Notes: generated by a model from the letters alone, not told the origin. Positions 15,815-28,255 are shown, numbered from the stretch's first letter. The stretch: DNA of 64,000 nucleotides from Alphaproteobacteria bacterium (GCA_020632955.1 JACKEO010000013.1:80595-144594); one strand, 5' to 3'. A program made the numbers and translations.

Positions 15815-16501
15815 TCAGTCCTCCTCGCCGTACACCACCCCCGTGCTGCTCGCGAGCACCACGCTGAGCGCCCCCAGCGACAGCCCCGTCTCGCGCCGCC
15901 AGCCGTTCATCGCCTCCTGCACCGCGGCGAGGGCCTTGCGGGAGGTGGGCGCCTTGTCGACCACGCCGGCCTCCTGAAGCGCCGCCACCACGTCGGAGGT
16001 GAGGCGGAAGCTGTCCTTGCCGAGCATGCGCAGCACCCAGGGGCCGGTGTCGCCGCCCAGCCGGTCGCCCCCCTCCTTCAGCGCCGCCCACAGACCCACC
16101 ACGTCGTCGTCGGGCCAGTCGGCCACCCAGCGCCCGAAGGAGCCGTGCGCCGCCGCCACCTCCTGCACGAAGCGGGCGTTCGCCACGGTGCAGAGCACCT
16201 TGGGGCGGTTGCGCACGATGCGGGCGTCGGCACAGAGCGCGGCGATGCCCTCCGCGTCGAGCGCCGCCACCCAGGCCGGGTCGAAGCCGTGGAAGGCCTC
16301 CTCGAAGCCCTCCCACTTGGCGCGGATCACCTTCCAGCGGAAGCCCGCCGCGAAGACGCGCTCGGCGATCGCGGCGAGGGCGCGGTGGTCGGGCAGGGCA
16401 CGCAGCTCGGCCACGGTGCGCACCACGGGGAAGCGCGACCGCAGCGCCTCCTCGCCGTGACGGGTGACGGCGCGGTCCCAGGTGGGCGTGAAGGAGGACA
16501 T
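15815..16501 (-). CDS. tag: DNA-3-methyladenine glycosylase I (Tag family)
   Basis: 228 aa from the ATG at 16499-16501, which has a GGAG site. The helix-hairpin-helix glycosylase of the Tag family is recognised by FAAGFRWKVIRAKWEGFEEAF (residues about 50-70), FDPAWVAAL and RNRPKVLCTVANARF. Tag removes 3-methyladenine from alkylated DNA in the cytosol. The C-terminal extension (about residues 190-228) is longer than in the E. coli enzyme, and the zinc-binding Cys/His set of E. coli Tag is not obvious. The gene is divergent from the lipoprotein gene at 16592. Confidence 0.85.
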   Translation of the reverse strand: MSSFTPTWDRAVTRHGEEALRSRFPVVRTVAELRALPDHRALAAIAERVFAAGFRWKVIRAKWEGFEEAFHGFDPAWVAALDAEGIAALCADARIVRNRPKVLCTVANARFVQEVAAAHGSFGRWVADWPDDDVVGLWAALKEGGDRLGGDTGPWVLRMLGKDSFRLTSDVVAALQEAGVVDKAPTSRKALAAVQEAMNGWRRETGLSLGALSVVLASSTGVVYGEED

Positions 16502-16566
16502 GTCGGGCTCCGGGTCGTGCCCCTCCCTACCCCCCACTCGGGGGAGGCGAGCACCCTCCGGGCTGC

Positions 16567-16574
16567 GCTACCAT
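16567..16574 (+). promoter_or_regulatory. Candidate -10 element (GCTACCAT)
   Basis: GCTACCAT ends 17 bases before the ATG at 16592, a spacing that leaves room only for the GGAG ribosome-binding site. Confidence 0.4.
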
Positions 16575-16591
16575 GCGGGGACGGAGTCCCC

Positions 16592-17635
16592 ATGCCGATC
16601 CGACGCTCCTCCCTCCTGCTGCTGGCCGCCACCGGCCTCCTCGTGGCGTGCACCCCCGACGGCGGCGAGCCCACCAAGCCCGGCGACGACTCCGACGGCA
16701 CCGCCGACGACGACACCTCGCCGGGTGACGACCGCGACGACACGGGCGCCGGGCCCGACTCCAGCGACACGGCGGACTCGAGCGACACCTCCGACACGGG
16801 CGACACCGGCGACTCCGCCGCGCCCGTCACGCCGGTGGCCTGCCATCCCCTCGATCCGCTCGAGGCGGTCGCCACCGCGTGGGTGCGGACCTACCAGCTG
16901 CAGGTCGAGGACGGCGCGAAGACGGGCACCGAGACCCACACCGCGGGCGGCGTGCAGCCCGTGCCGACGCAGCTCGAAGCCACCGCCAAGGCCAACGGCC
17001 GTCCGCTGTACGCGAACACCACCGTGGTGAAGACCTCCGGCGCCGCGGGCATCTCCACCACCACCCGGTGGCTCGGCTGCGACGGCGCGCAGGACCCGTC
17101 CGCCCTGGAGCTCGCCGAGACGGTCGAGCGGGGCAGCCACACCACCCACAGCATGGCCCGGTCCGACAGCCCCTACCTGCCCACGGAGGGCGAGACGCGC
17201 GCCTCCTTCCAGCCCAACTGGACCCATGAGGTGGCGCACCGCGTGCGGTGGCCCGGCGGGCCGGGCTGCGGCATCAGGAGCGCCACGCGCGTGATCCAGT
17301 CCCAGCACGCCGGCCTCGGCTGGGAGCAGGTCACCACGCCGGGCACCGGCACCATCGATGCCTGGCACCTCTCGCTCCTCGTCGACCAGACGTTCGCCGA
17401 GGACGCGAGCTTCCCGAATCCCCTGTGTCTCGTGAGCGCGACCTTCTACGAGGACTTCTTCGGCGTCGGCACCTACAACCCGGCGGACGGCGGGTTCGTG
17501 CGCCTCAAGTCCGACCAGTGGTGGGTGCCCGGCCTCGGCATGGTGAAGGAGGTGGTGGTCGACGCCGACGCGTCGTCCACCGTGCTGGAGGAGCGCGTGC
17601 TCACCAGCTGCACGGGCCTGCCCGGCTGTCTGTAG
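16592..17635 (+). CDS. Predicted lipoprotein, 347 aa
   Basis: ATG behind GGAG. The signal peptide ends LLVAC (residues 16-20, canonical lipobox), then a D/S/T/G linker runs to about residue 75. The remaining 270 residues are mostly polar with scattered Trp and four Cys (HPL...CDGA...GCGIRSA...CLVSATF...TSCTGLPGC), consistent with an all-beta secreted domain. I did not recognise a family. It is divergent from tag and convergent with the Kelch lipoprotein gene (19 bases between stops). Confidence 0.7.
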   Translation: MPIRRSSLLLLAATGLLVACTPDGGEPTKPGDDSDGTADDDTSPGDDRDDTGAGPDSSDTADSSDTSDTGDTGDSAAPVTPVACHPLDPLEAVATAWVRTYQLQVEDGAKTGTETHTAGGVQPVPTQLEATAKANGRPLYANTTVVKTSGAAGISTTTRWLGCDGAQDPSALELAETVERGSHTTHSMARSDSPYLPTEGETRASFQPNWTHEVAHRVRWPGGPGCGIRSATRVIQSQHAGLGWEQVTTPGTGTIDAWHLSLLVDQTFAEDASFPNPLCLVSATFYEDFFGVGTYNPADGGFVRLKSDQWWVPGLGMVKEVVVDADASSTVLEERVLTSCTGLPGCL

Positions 17636-17654
17636 GGAAGGGGCGCGACGCCGG

Positions 17655-18845
17655 TCAGAAGCACATCGACGAGCAGGTGCCGCCGATGCGCGGGCAGACC
17701 TCGCCCGACGTGGCGCGCGACCGCTCCGTCCACACGTCGGCCGCGGGATCGTAGGTCCAGACGTCGTCGAGGTTGCCGCAGTCGGCCTTGCCGCCGAAGA
17801 TCATGAGCTCGCCCTCGGCCCACACCGCCACCCCCGCCTCGCGGCGCTCCGGGCTCTCGGGGTCCACCAGGGTGAAGTCGGCGGGGAAGTCGCAGAAGCC
17901 GTTCGCGGGCTGGTTGTGGACGTCGCCCTCGCGCACCTGGGTCCACTTCCCCGTGCCCAGGCCGAAGGCCCAGATCTGGTTGGTGTTCCCGAGCTCGCCG
18001 TCGTCGTGGCCGGCCCAGAGCAGCAGGCGGTCGCGCTCCGCGTCGTGCACCAGGTCGGCCCAGATGCGGCCGCGGGGGGCCTTGCCGCTGCCGTCATGCA
18101 GCTCGGTCCACGAGCCCGTGGCCACGTCGAGCGACCACAGGTCGGCCATGAACGAGCCCACCAGGGCGTCGGAGCCGCCGCCGCCGAAGACGTAGAGGTG
18201 GCCGTCGTCCGCGGCGGCCGCGGCGTAGGTGCGGGGCACGGGATTGCCCTTCGTGGTGAGCTTCGACCAGCTCTCGGTGGCCAGGTCGAGCACCCACACG
18301 TCGTTGCGCGGGGCGATCACGGCGCCGTCGGTGGAGTCGTTGCCGCCCCAGATCACGAAGCGGTCGCCGAAGACCGCGCCCACGTGGTCGAAGCGCGCGG
18401 GAGGCCCCTCGCCCTTCAGCTTGCGCCACGTGTCGGTGGCCAGATCGAGCACCCAGGTGTCCTTGCGGACCGTGTACGCGCCCGAGTCGCCCGCCCGGAA
18501 GCGCCCGCCGTGGAGCACGAGCTGCTGACGGGTGGTGTCGTGGCCCACCGCGGCACGGGCCCGGGCGGAGGGCTTGTCGCCCTTCACCTGCACCTCGCCG
18601 AAGGCCTCGCAGGCCGTGTGGAAGGCCCAGAGGTCGTCGAGCAGATCGGTGGCACCCACGGCGCAGTTCTCGGGGATCGCCTCGTTGCCCCCGAAGAGCA
18701 GCAGGCGCTGGCGCGGACCATCCCAGATGCCCTCCAGCTCGCCGCGCCCGGCGGGCACCGCGGCCGCCAGCGTGGTGCAGTCCACCGACGAGGTGGCGGC
18801 GGTGCCGCAGGCGGCGAGGCCGAGGAGCAGCAGCAGACGGGTCAT
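17655..18845 (-). CDS. Kelch-repeat beta-propeller lipoprotein
   Basis: 396 aa. The ATG overlaps the stop of the upstream gene (ATGA), so the two are co-translated. The signal peptide ends LAAC (lipobox). Kelch blades are visible as repeating hydrophobic strands with GG and W marks: LLLFGGNEA, LVLHGGRFRAG, WVLDLATDTWRKL, FVIWGGNDS, WVLDLATESWSKL, YVFGGGGSD, WSLDVATGSWTEL, LLLWAGHDDG, MIFGGKAD and WTYDPAADVWTE, about six blades. Such propellers act as protein or carbohydrate binding scaffolds. A Cys-rich tail (CPRIGGTCSSMCF) is unusual for the family. Confidence 0.87.
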   Translation of the reverse strand: MTRLLLLLGLAACGTAATSSVDCTTLAAAVPAGRGELEGIWDGPRQRLLLFGGNEAIPENCAVGATDLLDDLWAFHTACEAFGEVQVKGDKPSARARAAVGHDTTRQQLVLHGGRFRAGDSGAYTVRKDTWVLDLATDTWRKLKGEGPPARFDHVGAVFGDRFVIWGGNDSTDGAVIAPRNDVWVLDLATESWSKLTTKGNPVPRTYAAAAADDGHLYVFGGGGSDALVGSFMADLWSLDVATGSWTELHDGSGKAPRGRIWADLVHDAERDRLLLWAGHDDGELGNTNQIWAFGLGTGKWTQVREGDVHNQPANGFCDFPADFTLVDPESPERREAGVAVWAEGELMIFGGKADCGNLDDVWTYDPAADVWTERSRATSGEVCPRIGGTCSSMCF

Positions 18846-19315
18846 GGGACCTCCGGGACCAGGAGGTCGACGATGTGCAGGGCCAGCTCGTCCTCGAGGA
18901 TCCCGTCGGGACCCTCCAGGGCCACGCGCACGACGGTGTCGCGCTCGTCCAGCTCCTCGGGCTGCGCACCGTAGACCAGGCGCATGCCCCAGGCCAGCCA
19001 GCGCCCGGTGGGCGCGTCGCAGCGGAAGGTGACGGGCACGACGACCCGCGCGAGCTCCACGTCGTCGAGGGTGCCCGTGAGGGTGGCGAGCACACGGTCG
19101 GTCTGCACGAGGCCGGTGGCCGCGAGCCCGACGTCGAGGTGGTAGCCGCCCTGCGGGCCGTGCACGAGCAGCGCGTCGTCCCCGTCGTCCATGGGCACGA
19201 AGGCGTCCTCGCCCGAGCCCAGCTGCACGCCCGCCTCGGAGGAGGCGCACAGGTCGGCCTCGGCCTCGGCGCAGGCCACGATGCACGCCAGGACCGGGAT
19301 CCAGAGGCTCCGCAT
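18842..19315 (-). CDS. Predicted lipoprotein, 157 aa, coupled to Kelch protein
   Basis: The signal peptide ends in the lipobox IVAC (residues 12-15). The mature part is acidic with beta-strand-like segments (DALLVHGPQGGYHLDVGLAA, RVLATLTGTLDDVELARVVV, RWLAWGMRLVYG). No family was recognised. The four-base ATGA overlap with the downstream Kelch gene suggests a two-protein surface complex. The promoter side faces the gene at 19403. Confidence 0.68.
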   Translation of the reverse strand: MRSLWIPVLACIVACAEAEADLCASSEAGVQLGSGEDAFVPMDDGDDALLVHGPQGGYHLDVGLAATGLVQTDRVLATLTGTLDDVELARVVVPVTFRCDAPTGRWLAWGMRLVYGAQPEELDERDTVVRVALEGPDGILEDELALHIVDLLVPEVP

Positions 19316-19402
19316 CGGCGCCTCCTATCTCCGTCGGCTCCCGACTGCGCGGAGGGCGCACCCACCGGGTAGGGTGAGGCGGGCACGGGAGGAGGAGACC
19401 GC

Positions 19403-20617
19403 ATGCGACGCATGATCGCGATCGCCCTGCTCGCGCTGGGCTGTCCGGAGCCGGACGGCGCGCGGGACCGGGACACCGTCGACGACGAGGTCGACACCGT
19501 CACCGTGGCCTGCTTCCGCCTGATCTCCGGCGACGTCGTGCGGCTGCCGCACCAGCCCATCGAGATCCAGCCGGTGGCCCAGCTGGCCTTCGAGGACGAG
19601 CCGGTCCCCCCCGACTGCCTGCCGTCGGACGGCGTGCGGGCGGTGGAGGCGCTCGCCGCCCTGTACTGGACCCCCGTGGTGCAGCGGGACGGCAGCGACG
19701 TGCCCGTGGCCCTGGTGTCCTTCGACGACGACCCCACCCTCGCCTGGTACCTGCCCGAGGGGGGGTGGGAGCCCGGGGACTACCGGGTGGTGGGCGTGGT
19801 CGAGCGTCCCCAGCTGGTGCTGGACGAGCCCTTCACGGTGGGCGCGCGGGCACCCGTGGGCGACCTGCAGGACCTCGCCGGCAAGGCCTTCCGCATCGAC
19901 CGCGGCATCGGCGACGCGCACGGCGCCGGCGGAATCGTCGGGGCGGTGGTCTCCACCAGCAGCGCCCTGCTCTTCGGCGAGCCCACCGAGGCGGGCCTGC
20001 CCTTCGAGGGCGTGCGCACCGACCTCGACGAGCCGTGCACCGTGGTGGCGGGCGTGCTGGCGCCCGAGGGCGACCTGCTGGTGTGGATGCCCGGCGACCT
20101 CGAGGTGCCCACGCAGCCCGGCCCCCTCGTGATCGAGCGCCCACGCATCACGATCGCACGACCCGCCGTCACCCCGCCGGGCTTCGACGGCGAGCTGTCG
20201 GGCATGGTGCTCGGCACCACCGACCTGCGGGTGCTCCGCGATCTGCTCGAGCAGGGCTACGCCGACGGCACCTTCGTCGACGACTACTGGGACTACCTCG
20301 ACATCTTCGACGCCATCCACGCCTGCCCCGACGGCGAGCTCACGTGTGCGCGCGTGCGCCTGCACGGCATCCGCCTCACGCCGCTGTCGACGGGCTTCGA
20401 GCTGCCGGACGACGGCCTGGGACTCTGCGGCGTGGACCTGCGCGACGCCGCGACGCAGGCCGACATCGAGGTGCGCGAGCTGCTCGCCGCCTGCTCCTGC
20501 GCCGGCACGCCCTCCCCCGGGACTGCGGGCCTCGCCCTCGGCGCGCTGCTGCTCGGGTGGCGGCGCAGACAGCGCGCGGCCCCGTCGCACGGCGCCGCCC
20601 CGTCCCGCGCGGGCTAG
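19403..20617 (+). CDS. Exported protein with MYXO-CTERM-like C-terminal anchor, 404 aa
   Basis: The N terminus has a short signal peptide with a weak lipobox (LALGC, residues 10-14). The C terminus has CSCAGTPSPGTAG, then a hydrophobic segment and the Arg cluster WRRRQR (about residues 368-393), followed by a 12-residue tail. This resembles the MYXO-CTERM sorting signal, processed by a myxosortase in related bacteria. The middle is acidic with beta character and two Cys near residue 335 (HACPDGELTCAR). Function is unknown. A GGTAGGGT element 27 bases upstream (19368-19375) may be the -10 box. Confidence 0.7.
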   Translation: MRRMIAIALLALGCPEPDGARDRDTVDDEVDTVTVACFRLISGDVVRLPHQPIEIQPVAQLAFEDEPVPPDCLPSDGVRAVEALAALYWTPVVQRDGSDVPVALVSFDDDPTLAWYLPEGGWEPGDYRVVGVVERPQLVLDEPFTVGARAPVGDLQDLAGKAFRIDRGIGDAHGAGGIVGAVVSTSSALLFGEPTEAGLPFEGVRTDLDEPCTVVAGVLAPEGDLLVWMPGDLEVPTQPGPLVIERPRITIARPAVTPPGFDGELSGMVLGTTDLRVLRDLLEQGYADGTFVDDYWDYLDIFDAIHACPDGELTCARVRLHGIRLTPLSTGFELPDDGLGLCGVDLRDAATQADIEVRELLAACSCAGTPSPGTAGLALGALLLGWRRRQRAAPSHGAAPSRAG

Positions 20618-20650
20618 CTCCCCGCGGAGGCCACGCTGGAGCGTCCGGTC

Positions 20651-21406
20651 ATGCCCAGGTCCCCCGTCCGGCGCCGCCGCACCCGCGCGCTCCGCTGGGG
20701 GGCCGGCCTGCTCGTGACCATCTTCGTCCTCACCACGCTGCTGCCGGTGCTGCTGCTGCGCGTGGTGGACCCGCCCGGCACCCCCACGATGCTGCAGCGG
20801 GTGTGGGCACACCACGCCGAGACCGGCCGGTGGACCTGGGTACGGCAGGCCTCCGTGCCCCTGGCCGCCCAGGGTCCGTGGGTGCCCCGGATGGTGGTGG
20901 CGTCGGAGGACGGCTGGTTCTGGCACCACCACGGCTTCGATCCGCAGCAGATCGCCGCCGCCCTCGACGACGCGGAGCGGGGCAAGGAGCTGCGCGGCGC
21001 GTCCACGCTCACCCAGCAGCTGGCGAAGAACCTCTTCCTCACCCAGCACCGCCACCCCGCGCGCAAGGCGATCGAGGCCTGGTACACGGTGTGGCTGGAG
21101 CTGCTGCTGCCCAAGGGGCGCATCCTCGAGCTCTACCTGGACGTGGCCGAGACGGGCCCGATGGTCTTCGGCTTCGACGCGGGTGCGCGGCACTGGTTCG
21201 GCAAGCCGCCCGACCGGCTCGATGCGCTGGAGGCGGCCCAGCTCGCGGCCATCCTCCCGTCCCCCCGGCGCTGGACCCCGACGGGCAGGACCGAGCGCGC
21301 CCGCAAGCTCGTGCAGATCCGGGTCCCCTTCCCCGGCGAGCGCGGTTTCGACGCCATGGCCGCCCGCGCACCCTCCGATCTGGGGTGGTCGCAGGTCTGG
21401 CGGTAG
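20651..21406 (+). CDS. mtgA: Monofunctional biosynthetic peptidoglycan transglycosylase
   Basis: 251 aa, the usual MtgA size, with one N-terminal membrane helix (residues about 16-37). GT51 signatures are all present: ASEDGWFWHHHGFD with catalytic Glu86, RGASTLTQQLAKNLFL (115-130), and KGRILELYLDVAETG (155-169) with the second acidic residue. It polymerises lipid II into glycan strands at the periplasmic face. There is no transpeptidase domain. It lies 34 bases after the previous gene, so shared transcription is possible. Confidence 0.94.
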   Translation: MPRSPVRRRRTRALRWGAGLLVTIFVLTTLLPVLLLRVVDPPGTPTMLQRVWAHHAETGRWTWVRQASVPLAAQGPWVPRMVVASEDGWFWHHHGFDPQQIAAALDDAERGKELRGASTLTQQLAKNLFLTQHRHPARKAIEAWYTVWLELLLPKGRILELYLDVAETGPMVFGFDAGARHWFGKPPDRLDALEAAQLAAILPSPRRWTPTGRTERARKLVQIRVPFPGERGFDAMAARAPSDLGWSQVWR

Positions 21407-21452
21407 CGGAAGGCCCCGCGACGGGTCATGCGCGGCCTCCGCGGGAGTCCCC

Positions 21453-24725
<3,273 letters not shown>

Positions 24726-24737
24726 CTGCGCCCACGC

Positions 24738-25094
24738 TCAGCCCGTCGCCTCCCGGCGCCGCAGCCACCGCAGGGCGGCCAGCGAGCCCAGGTGCAGCAG
24801 CATCCGGTTCTCGCGGAGGCTGAGGGGGTTGCGCCAGGCCGTGGCCAGGTGGATGGCGAGCGAGGCGAGCAGCAGCAGCACGACGGCCTGCTCTGCCCGA
24901 CGCCAGCGCCGGGCGAGCGCCACGGCCGCCGTGAGCTCGAGGGCCGATCGCGCCGTCCAGAACAGGGTCCAGGGCCAGAGCTCGACCAGGGCGCCCAGCT
25001 GGGCGAGCCCCACCACCCCCATGGCCGACTGCCCCGACAGCGCGAGCAGGTAGACGACCAGCACGCCCCGCACCACCTGCGCCGCCGTGCTCAC
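24738..25094 (-). CDS. Small integral membrane protein, 118 aa
   Basis: The GTG start overlaps the stop of the SGNH gene (GTGA), so it is translationally coupled. Three or four hydrophobic segments are visible (VLVVYLLALSG, WTLFWTARSALELTAAVAL, AVVLLLLASLAIHLATAW, LLHLGSLAALRWL), ending in an Arg-rich tail. Topology is compatible with a DoxX-like four-helix protein, but no signature is decisive. Co-expression with the SGNH protein is the main clue to its role. Confidence 0.65.
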   Translation of the reverse strand: MSTAAQVVRGVLVVYLLALSGQSAMGVVGLAQLGALVELWPWTLFWTARSALELTAAVALARRWRRAEQAVVLLLLASLAIHLATAWRNPLSLRENRMLLHLGSLAALRWLRRREATG

Positions 25095-26212
25095 TCCGCC
25101 TCCGCGCGCGCGAGCGCGGCCACCACCGACGGCAGCACGTTCGCCACGCGTCGCGCGTTCCCGAGGGCCGTGAGGTGGCCGTCGCCGGCGATGATGAGCG
25201 GCGGATCCTCGTCGAAGTTCTCCGAGAAGACGATCATCGGCGGGGCGAAGACCCACGACGAGGCCTCCGCGAGCCGCGCCTGGGCGGCCAGGTAGGCCCG
25301 GGCCAGCCGCGGCTGGTCGAAGACGAGCACGTCCAGCACCAGCGGCACCCCGGCCGCGGTCGCGGCGTCCGCCACGCGACGCAGGCCCCGCCGCGCCACC
25401 ACCTCGTCCCAGGGATCGGGCGGCGACACCTCGTAGAACAGCGCCATCGCCAGCCAGAGCACGTCGGGCTCCAGGATCGCGGACGCCGCGCGGAAGGCGG
25501 GGTTGTCCACCAGGCCGCCCTGGTCGTTCATGTCGAAGGCGCGCGCGTCGTCGCCCGGCAGCACGGTGAACCACACCGCCGCGGGCCGCAGGCGCGCGAT
25601 GCCCTCCCGGAGCGCCGCCTCGGTCGACACGATGGAGGCACCGGCCTGCCCGTAGTTCACCGTGCGCACGGTGAGCCCCTGGGCCCCCAGGGCCTCGCGG
25701 AGCTGCCAGCACAGCGTCTCCTCGTCGTGCAGTCCCGACCCGAAGGCGAAGGAGTCCCCCACCACCAGCACCACCGGCCCCTCGTCGCCGCTGCCGCAGG
25801 GCCGCGTGCCGTCGGGACCGATGACCGCCTTCGTGGGACGCCCGCCGCGGAGGTCCTGGTACACGGTGCCGGGCACCAGCGGGTAGGCGGGGCCGTCCCG
25901 CGTCACGCCACGGCGCGCATCGAACCACCCGCGGTGCACCACCTGGTCCTGGTAGGCGCAGAAGGCCACCACCCCGAGCCCCGCGAGCGCTGCGCCCAGC
26001 CGCCGCGCGCCCGGTCCCACGTCGCGCCACACGAAGGTGGCCGCCGCCGAGGCCACCGACGCGGCCACCACCCAGCCCAGTCCGCCCAGCAGCGTGGCGG
26101 CGGACTGCTCCTTCATGATGGACGACAGCACCACGTCGATCACGCCGACGACGGCCATGCGGATCAGCAGGATGGCGGCGAGCAGGCTCGCGAGGGTCTT
26201 CGCGGTGTCCAA
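25091..26212 (-). CDS. Membrane-anchored SGNH-fold hydrolase-like protein, 373 aa
   Basis: The TTG at 26210-26212 follows CCCGGAG and starts a run of codons with strong G/C third positions, so it is preferred over upstream frames. Three hydrophobic segments in the first 95 residues place the catalytic domain outside or at the membrane. SGNH marks are VVLVVGDSFAFGSGL (block I Ser), the NYGQAGAS segment, and GDGHLTALGN near the C terminus (block V Asp and His). The family includes esterases and O-acyl transfer partners; with a membrane neighbour, O-acylation or deacylation of envelope glycans is plausible but unproven. Confidence 0.76.
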   Translation of the reverse strand: MDTAKTLASLLAAILLIRMAVVGVIDVVLSSIMKEQSAATLLGGLGWVVAASVASAAATFVWRDVGPGARRLGAALAGLGVVAFCAYQDQVVHRGWFDARRGVTRDGPAYPLVPGTVYQDLRGGRPTKAVIGPDGTRPCGSGDEGPVVLVVGDSFAFGSGLHDEETLCWQLREALGAQGLTVRTVNYGQAGASIVSTEAALREGIARLRPAAVWFTVLPGDDARAFDMNDQGGLVDNPAFRAASAILEPDVLWLAMALFYEVSPPDPWDEVVARRGLRRVADAATAAGVPLVLDVLVFDQPRLARAYLAAQARLAEASSWVFAPPMIVFSENFDEDPPLIIAGDGHLTALGNARRVANVLPSVVAALARAEAE

Positions 26213-26236
26213 CCCCGCTCCGGGCGTGGGCCGGCG

Positions 26237-26244
26237 AGCATAGC
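26237..26244 (-). promoter_or_regulatory. Candidate -10 element (GCTATGCT)
   Basis: GCTATGCT on the minus strand lies 24 bases before the TTG start of the SGNH gene, suggesting that it has its own promoter despite the upstream OmpA-domain gene. Confidence 0.42.
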
Positions 26245-26301
26245 TGGCCCGGGGGTGCCGATGCAGTCCCTGGGGACGGGAGGAGACGGTCAGGCGACGG
26301 T

Positions 26302-26318
26302 GGGCCGAGGGACGGCCC
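26302..26318 (-). terminator. Stem-loop after the OmpA-domain gene
   Basis: GGGCCG and CGGCCC form a perfect 6-bp stem around a 5-base loop, seven bases after the stop codon at 26325-26327. There is no U-tract, so it may act weakly or with Rho. Confidence 0.4.
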
Positions 26319-26324
26319 GCCTGT

Positions 26325-27311
26325 TCACAGCCGCTTCCACGCCTTGCGCGGCAGCTCGCCCGAGGTGGGCGGCGGCTGGGCGCAGAGCACGTAGAGGGCG
26401 CGGCGGTTGCGGGCCTCGTCGGTGCCGTCGGGGGTGGACACCGCCAGCGCGTCCTCGCCGAAGCCCTGGTACCAGACCGGCCGGGCGAAGCCGCGCTCGC
26501 GGAACCAGCGCGCGATGCTGCGCGCGCGGCGCTCCGACAGCGCCTGGTTGCTGGCACCGTCGCCCACGGTGTCGGTGTAGCCGGCGACGAAGAGCTGCAT
26601 CTCCACCACGCTGCCGTAGGTCTGCTCCACCTGCACCACCTCGGCCCAGGCGGCCTCCAGCTTGGGCACCTCGGCCGCCAGCACCACGTCGGACCCGGTG
26701 TCGAAGACCACGTCGACGTGGGGGATGGCGTACGACCAGGGCAGCAGCTCGAGCTGCGCCCACAGGCCATGGCCGTCACGGGCCTCGACGAGGATCTTCA
26801 CCACCTCGCCGAGCCCCGGCTCCCAGGTGAAGCGCGGCGCCAGGTCGTCGGACAGATCGGCGCGCACCTGGCCGAGCTGCACGCCGCGCGCGCCGATCAG
26901 CGTGGCCGTGGCCTCCTCGATCGACCGGTCGGCGTGCACCACGGCCTCGCCGGCCTTGGCCGCCACCTCCTCGAAGGTGGCCGAGAGCTTCGGCGCGGGC
27001 AGGCTCACCACCTGCAGCGACAGCGACGTGCCGCCGTCAGCGCCGTCGGCCTGCACGAAGGAGATGTCGATCCGGCAGTCGTGCACACCGGGCGCCAGGC
27101 CGTCGAAGCGCAGGGTGACGTCGGAGCCGGCCCGCGCGGACTCGCGCACGCGGAAGCTCCGGCCCGCGCAGTCGGCCACCGCCTGCACGGTGCCGGGCTC
27201 GCCCACGTGCAGCACCAGCCGCGGCACGTCCTTGCCGTGCTCCACCACGCGCACGGCCTCGAAGGTCAGGGGGTCGGCGTGGGCCACCGCCAGCAGGAGC
27301 CACCAGGGCAT
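26325..27311 (-). CDS. Secreted protein with C-terminal OmpA-like peptidoglycan-binding domain
   Basis: 328 aa. The signal peptide MPWWLLLAVAHA is cleaved by type I peptidase (AHA-D). Residues about 15-200 form beta-rich domains of unknown type. Residues about 205-315 match the OmpA C-terminal domain: LFVAGYTDTVG, NQALSERRARSIARWF, YQGFGEDAL and NRRALYVL. The TDTVG...N..LSERRA pattern carries the Asp and Arg that hold diaminopimelate of peptidoglycan. It should link a periplasmic or outer-membrane assembly to the cell wall. A GTAGGGT element (27338-27344, minus strand) overlaps the end of the upstream ATP-grasp gene and may be its -10 box. Confidence 0.87.
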   Translation of the reverse strand: MPWWLLLAVAHADPLTFEAVRVVEHGKDVPRLVLHVGEPGTVQAVADCAGRSFRVRESARAGSDVTLRFDGLAPGVHDCRIDISFVQADGADGGTSLSLQVVSLPAPKLSATFEEVAAKAGEAVVHADRSIEEATATLIGARGVQLGQVRADLSDDLAPRFTWEPGLGEVVKILVEARDGHGLWAQLELLPWSYAIPHVDVVFDTGSDVVLAAEVPKLEAAWAEVVQVEQTYGSVVEMQLFVAGYTDTVGDGASNQALSERRARSIARWFRERGFARPVWYQGFGEDALAVSTPDGTDEARNRRALYVLCAQPPPTSGELPRKAWKRL

Positions 27312-27340
27312 CGTCGCGCCTCCGCACAGGTGCGGGGACC

Positions 27341-28255
27341 CTACGCGCTCCGCCGCGCGCTGCCAACGCCCGAGGCACCGTCGAGCGTCCCCAGGCGCCG
27401 CACCAGGGCCGCCGCCAGCCGCACCACCGCCTCGGGCCCGTGGCGGAAGAAGAGCGAGGGCTCCACCAGCTCCAGCTCGTTGAGCACCCAGCGGCCGTCG
27501 TGCCGCAGCGCGTCCACCCGGCCGTACAGGAAGGGCTCGGCCGTGCCCGTGCGCCGCGCCGCCGCCGCCATCGCCTGCGCCGCGAGCGCCGACAGCTCGG
27601 CATCGGGGGTCACCCGCTCGTCGCGTCCGCCCCAGTCGTCCTGCACGCGGTAGTCGCCCGGCACCGGCGTCTTGCGCACCCCGTGGGTGGGCGCGCCGTC
27701 GATCCACACCACGCTCCACTCGCCTTCGGACTCCACGCCCTCCAGGTAGGGCTGCAGCAGCATCGGCGCGTGGGTGGCGCGGACGTGCGCCTCGGCGAGC
27801 TGCAGCGACGCGGCGTCGAAGCGCAGGGTCTGCCAGGCCGTGGCGCCCACGACGGGCTTGAGGAAGCACCGCGTCGCACCGAGCCCGGCCACGCCGGCGT
27901 GCATCGCCGCCACGTCCCCTGCGGGCACGAGCACGGTGGGCGCCACCGGCACGCCGTCCTCCTGCAGCTCCAGCAGGTAGGTCTTGCGCACGTTCCAGCG
28001 CACCACCTCGGGGCCGTGCCAGAGCGGACGCAGCGGCGCCACCCGCGCGCACCAGGCGAGGAAGGCGTCGAGGCGCTCGTGGTAGTCCCAGGGCGTGCGC
28101 AGCAACAGGGCGTCGTAGGCCGTCCAGTCCACCGCCGGATCGCTCCAGGCGGGCTGCTCCACGTGCACGCCCGCCGCGCGGAGGGCGGCGTGCAGCGGCC
28201 GATCGTCCACCTCCCAGTCGGGCAGGTGCTCCCGGCTCACGCAGGCCAGCCTCAC
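27341..28255 (-). CDS. ATP-grasp enzyme, DcsG-like
   Basis: 304 aa. The GTG start overlaps the upstream stop (GTGA). The N-terminal part has LLLRTPWDYHERLDAFLAW, the middle has VVRWNVRKTYLLELQEDG and VAPTVLVPAG, then the ATP-grasp core CFLKPVVGATAWQTLRF, MLLQPYLEGVESEGEWSVV and the metal-binding end LYGRVDALRHDG...LNELELVEPSLFF. This order matches ATP-grasp ligases related to the cycloserine-pathway protein DcsG. They join a carboxylate to an amine using ATP. The product here is unknown. It is coupled to the unknown protein encoded just upstream. Confidence 0.82.
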   Translation of the reverse strand: MRLACVSREHLPDWEVDDRPLHAALRAAGVHVEQPAWSDPAVDWTAYDALLLRTPWDYHERLDAFLAWCARVAPLRPLWHGPEVVRWNVRKTYLLELQEDGVPVAPTVLVPAGDVAAMHAGVAGLGATRCFLKPVVGATAWQTLRFDAASLQLAEAHVRATHAPMLLQPYLEGVESEGEWSVVWIDGAPTHGVRKTPVPGDYRVQDDWGGRDERVTPDAELSALAAQAMAAAARRTGTAEPFLYGRVDALRHDGRWVLNELELVEPSLFFRHGPEAVVRLAAALVRRLGTLDGASGVGSARRSA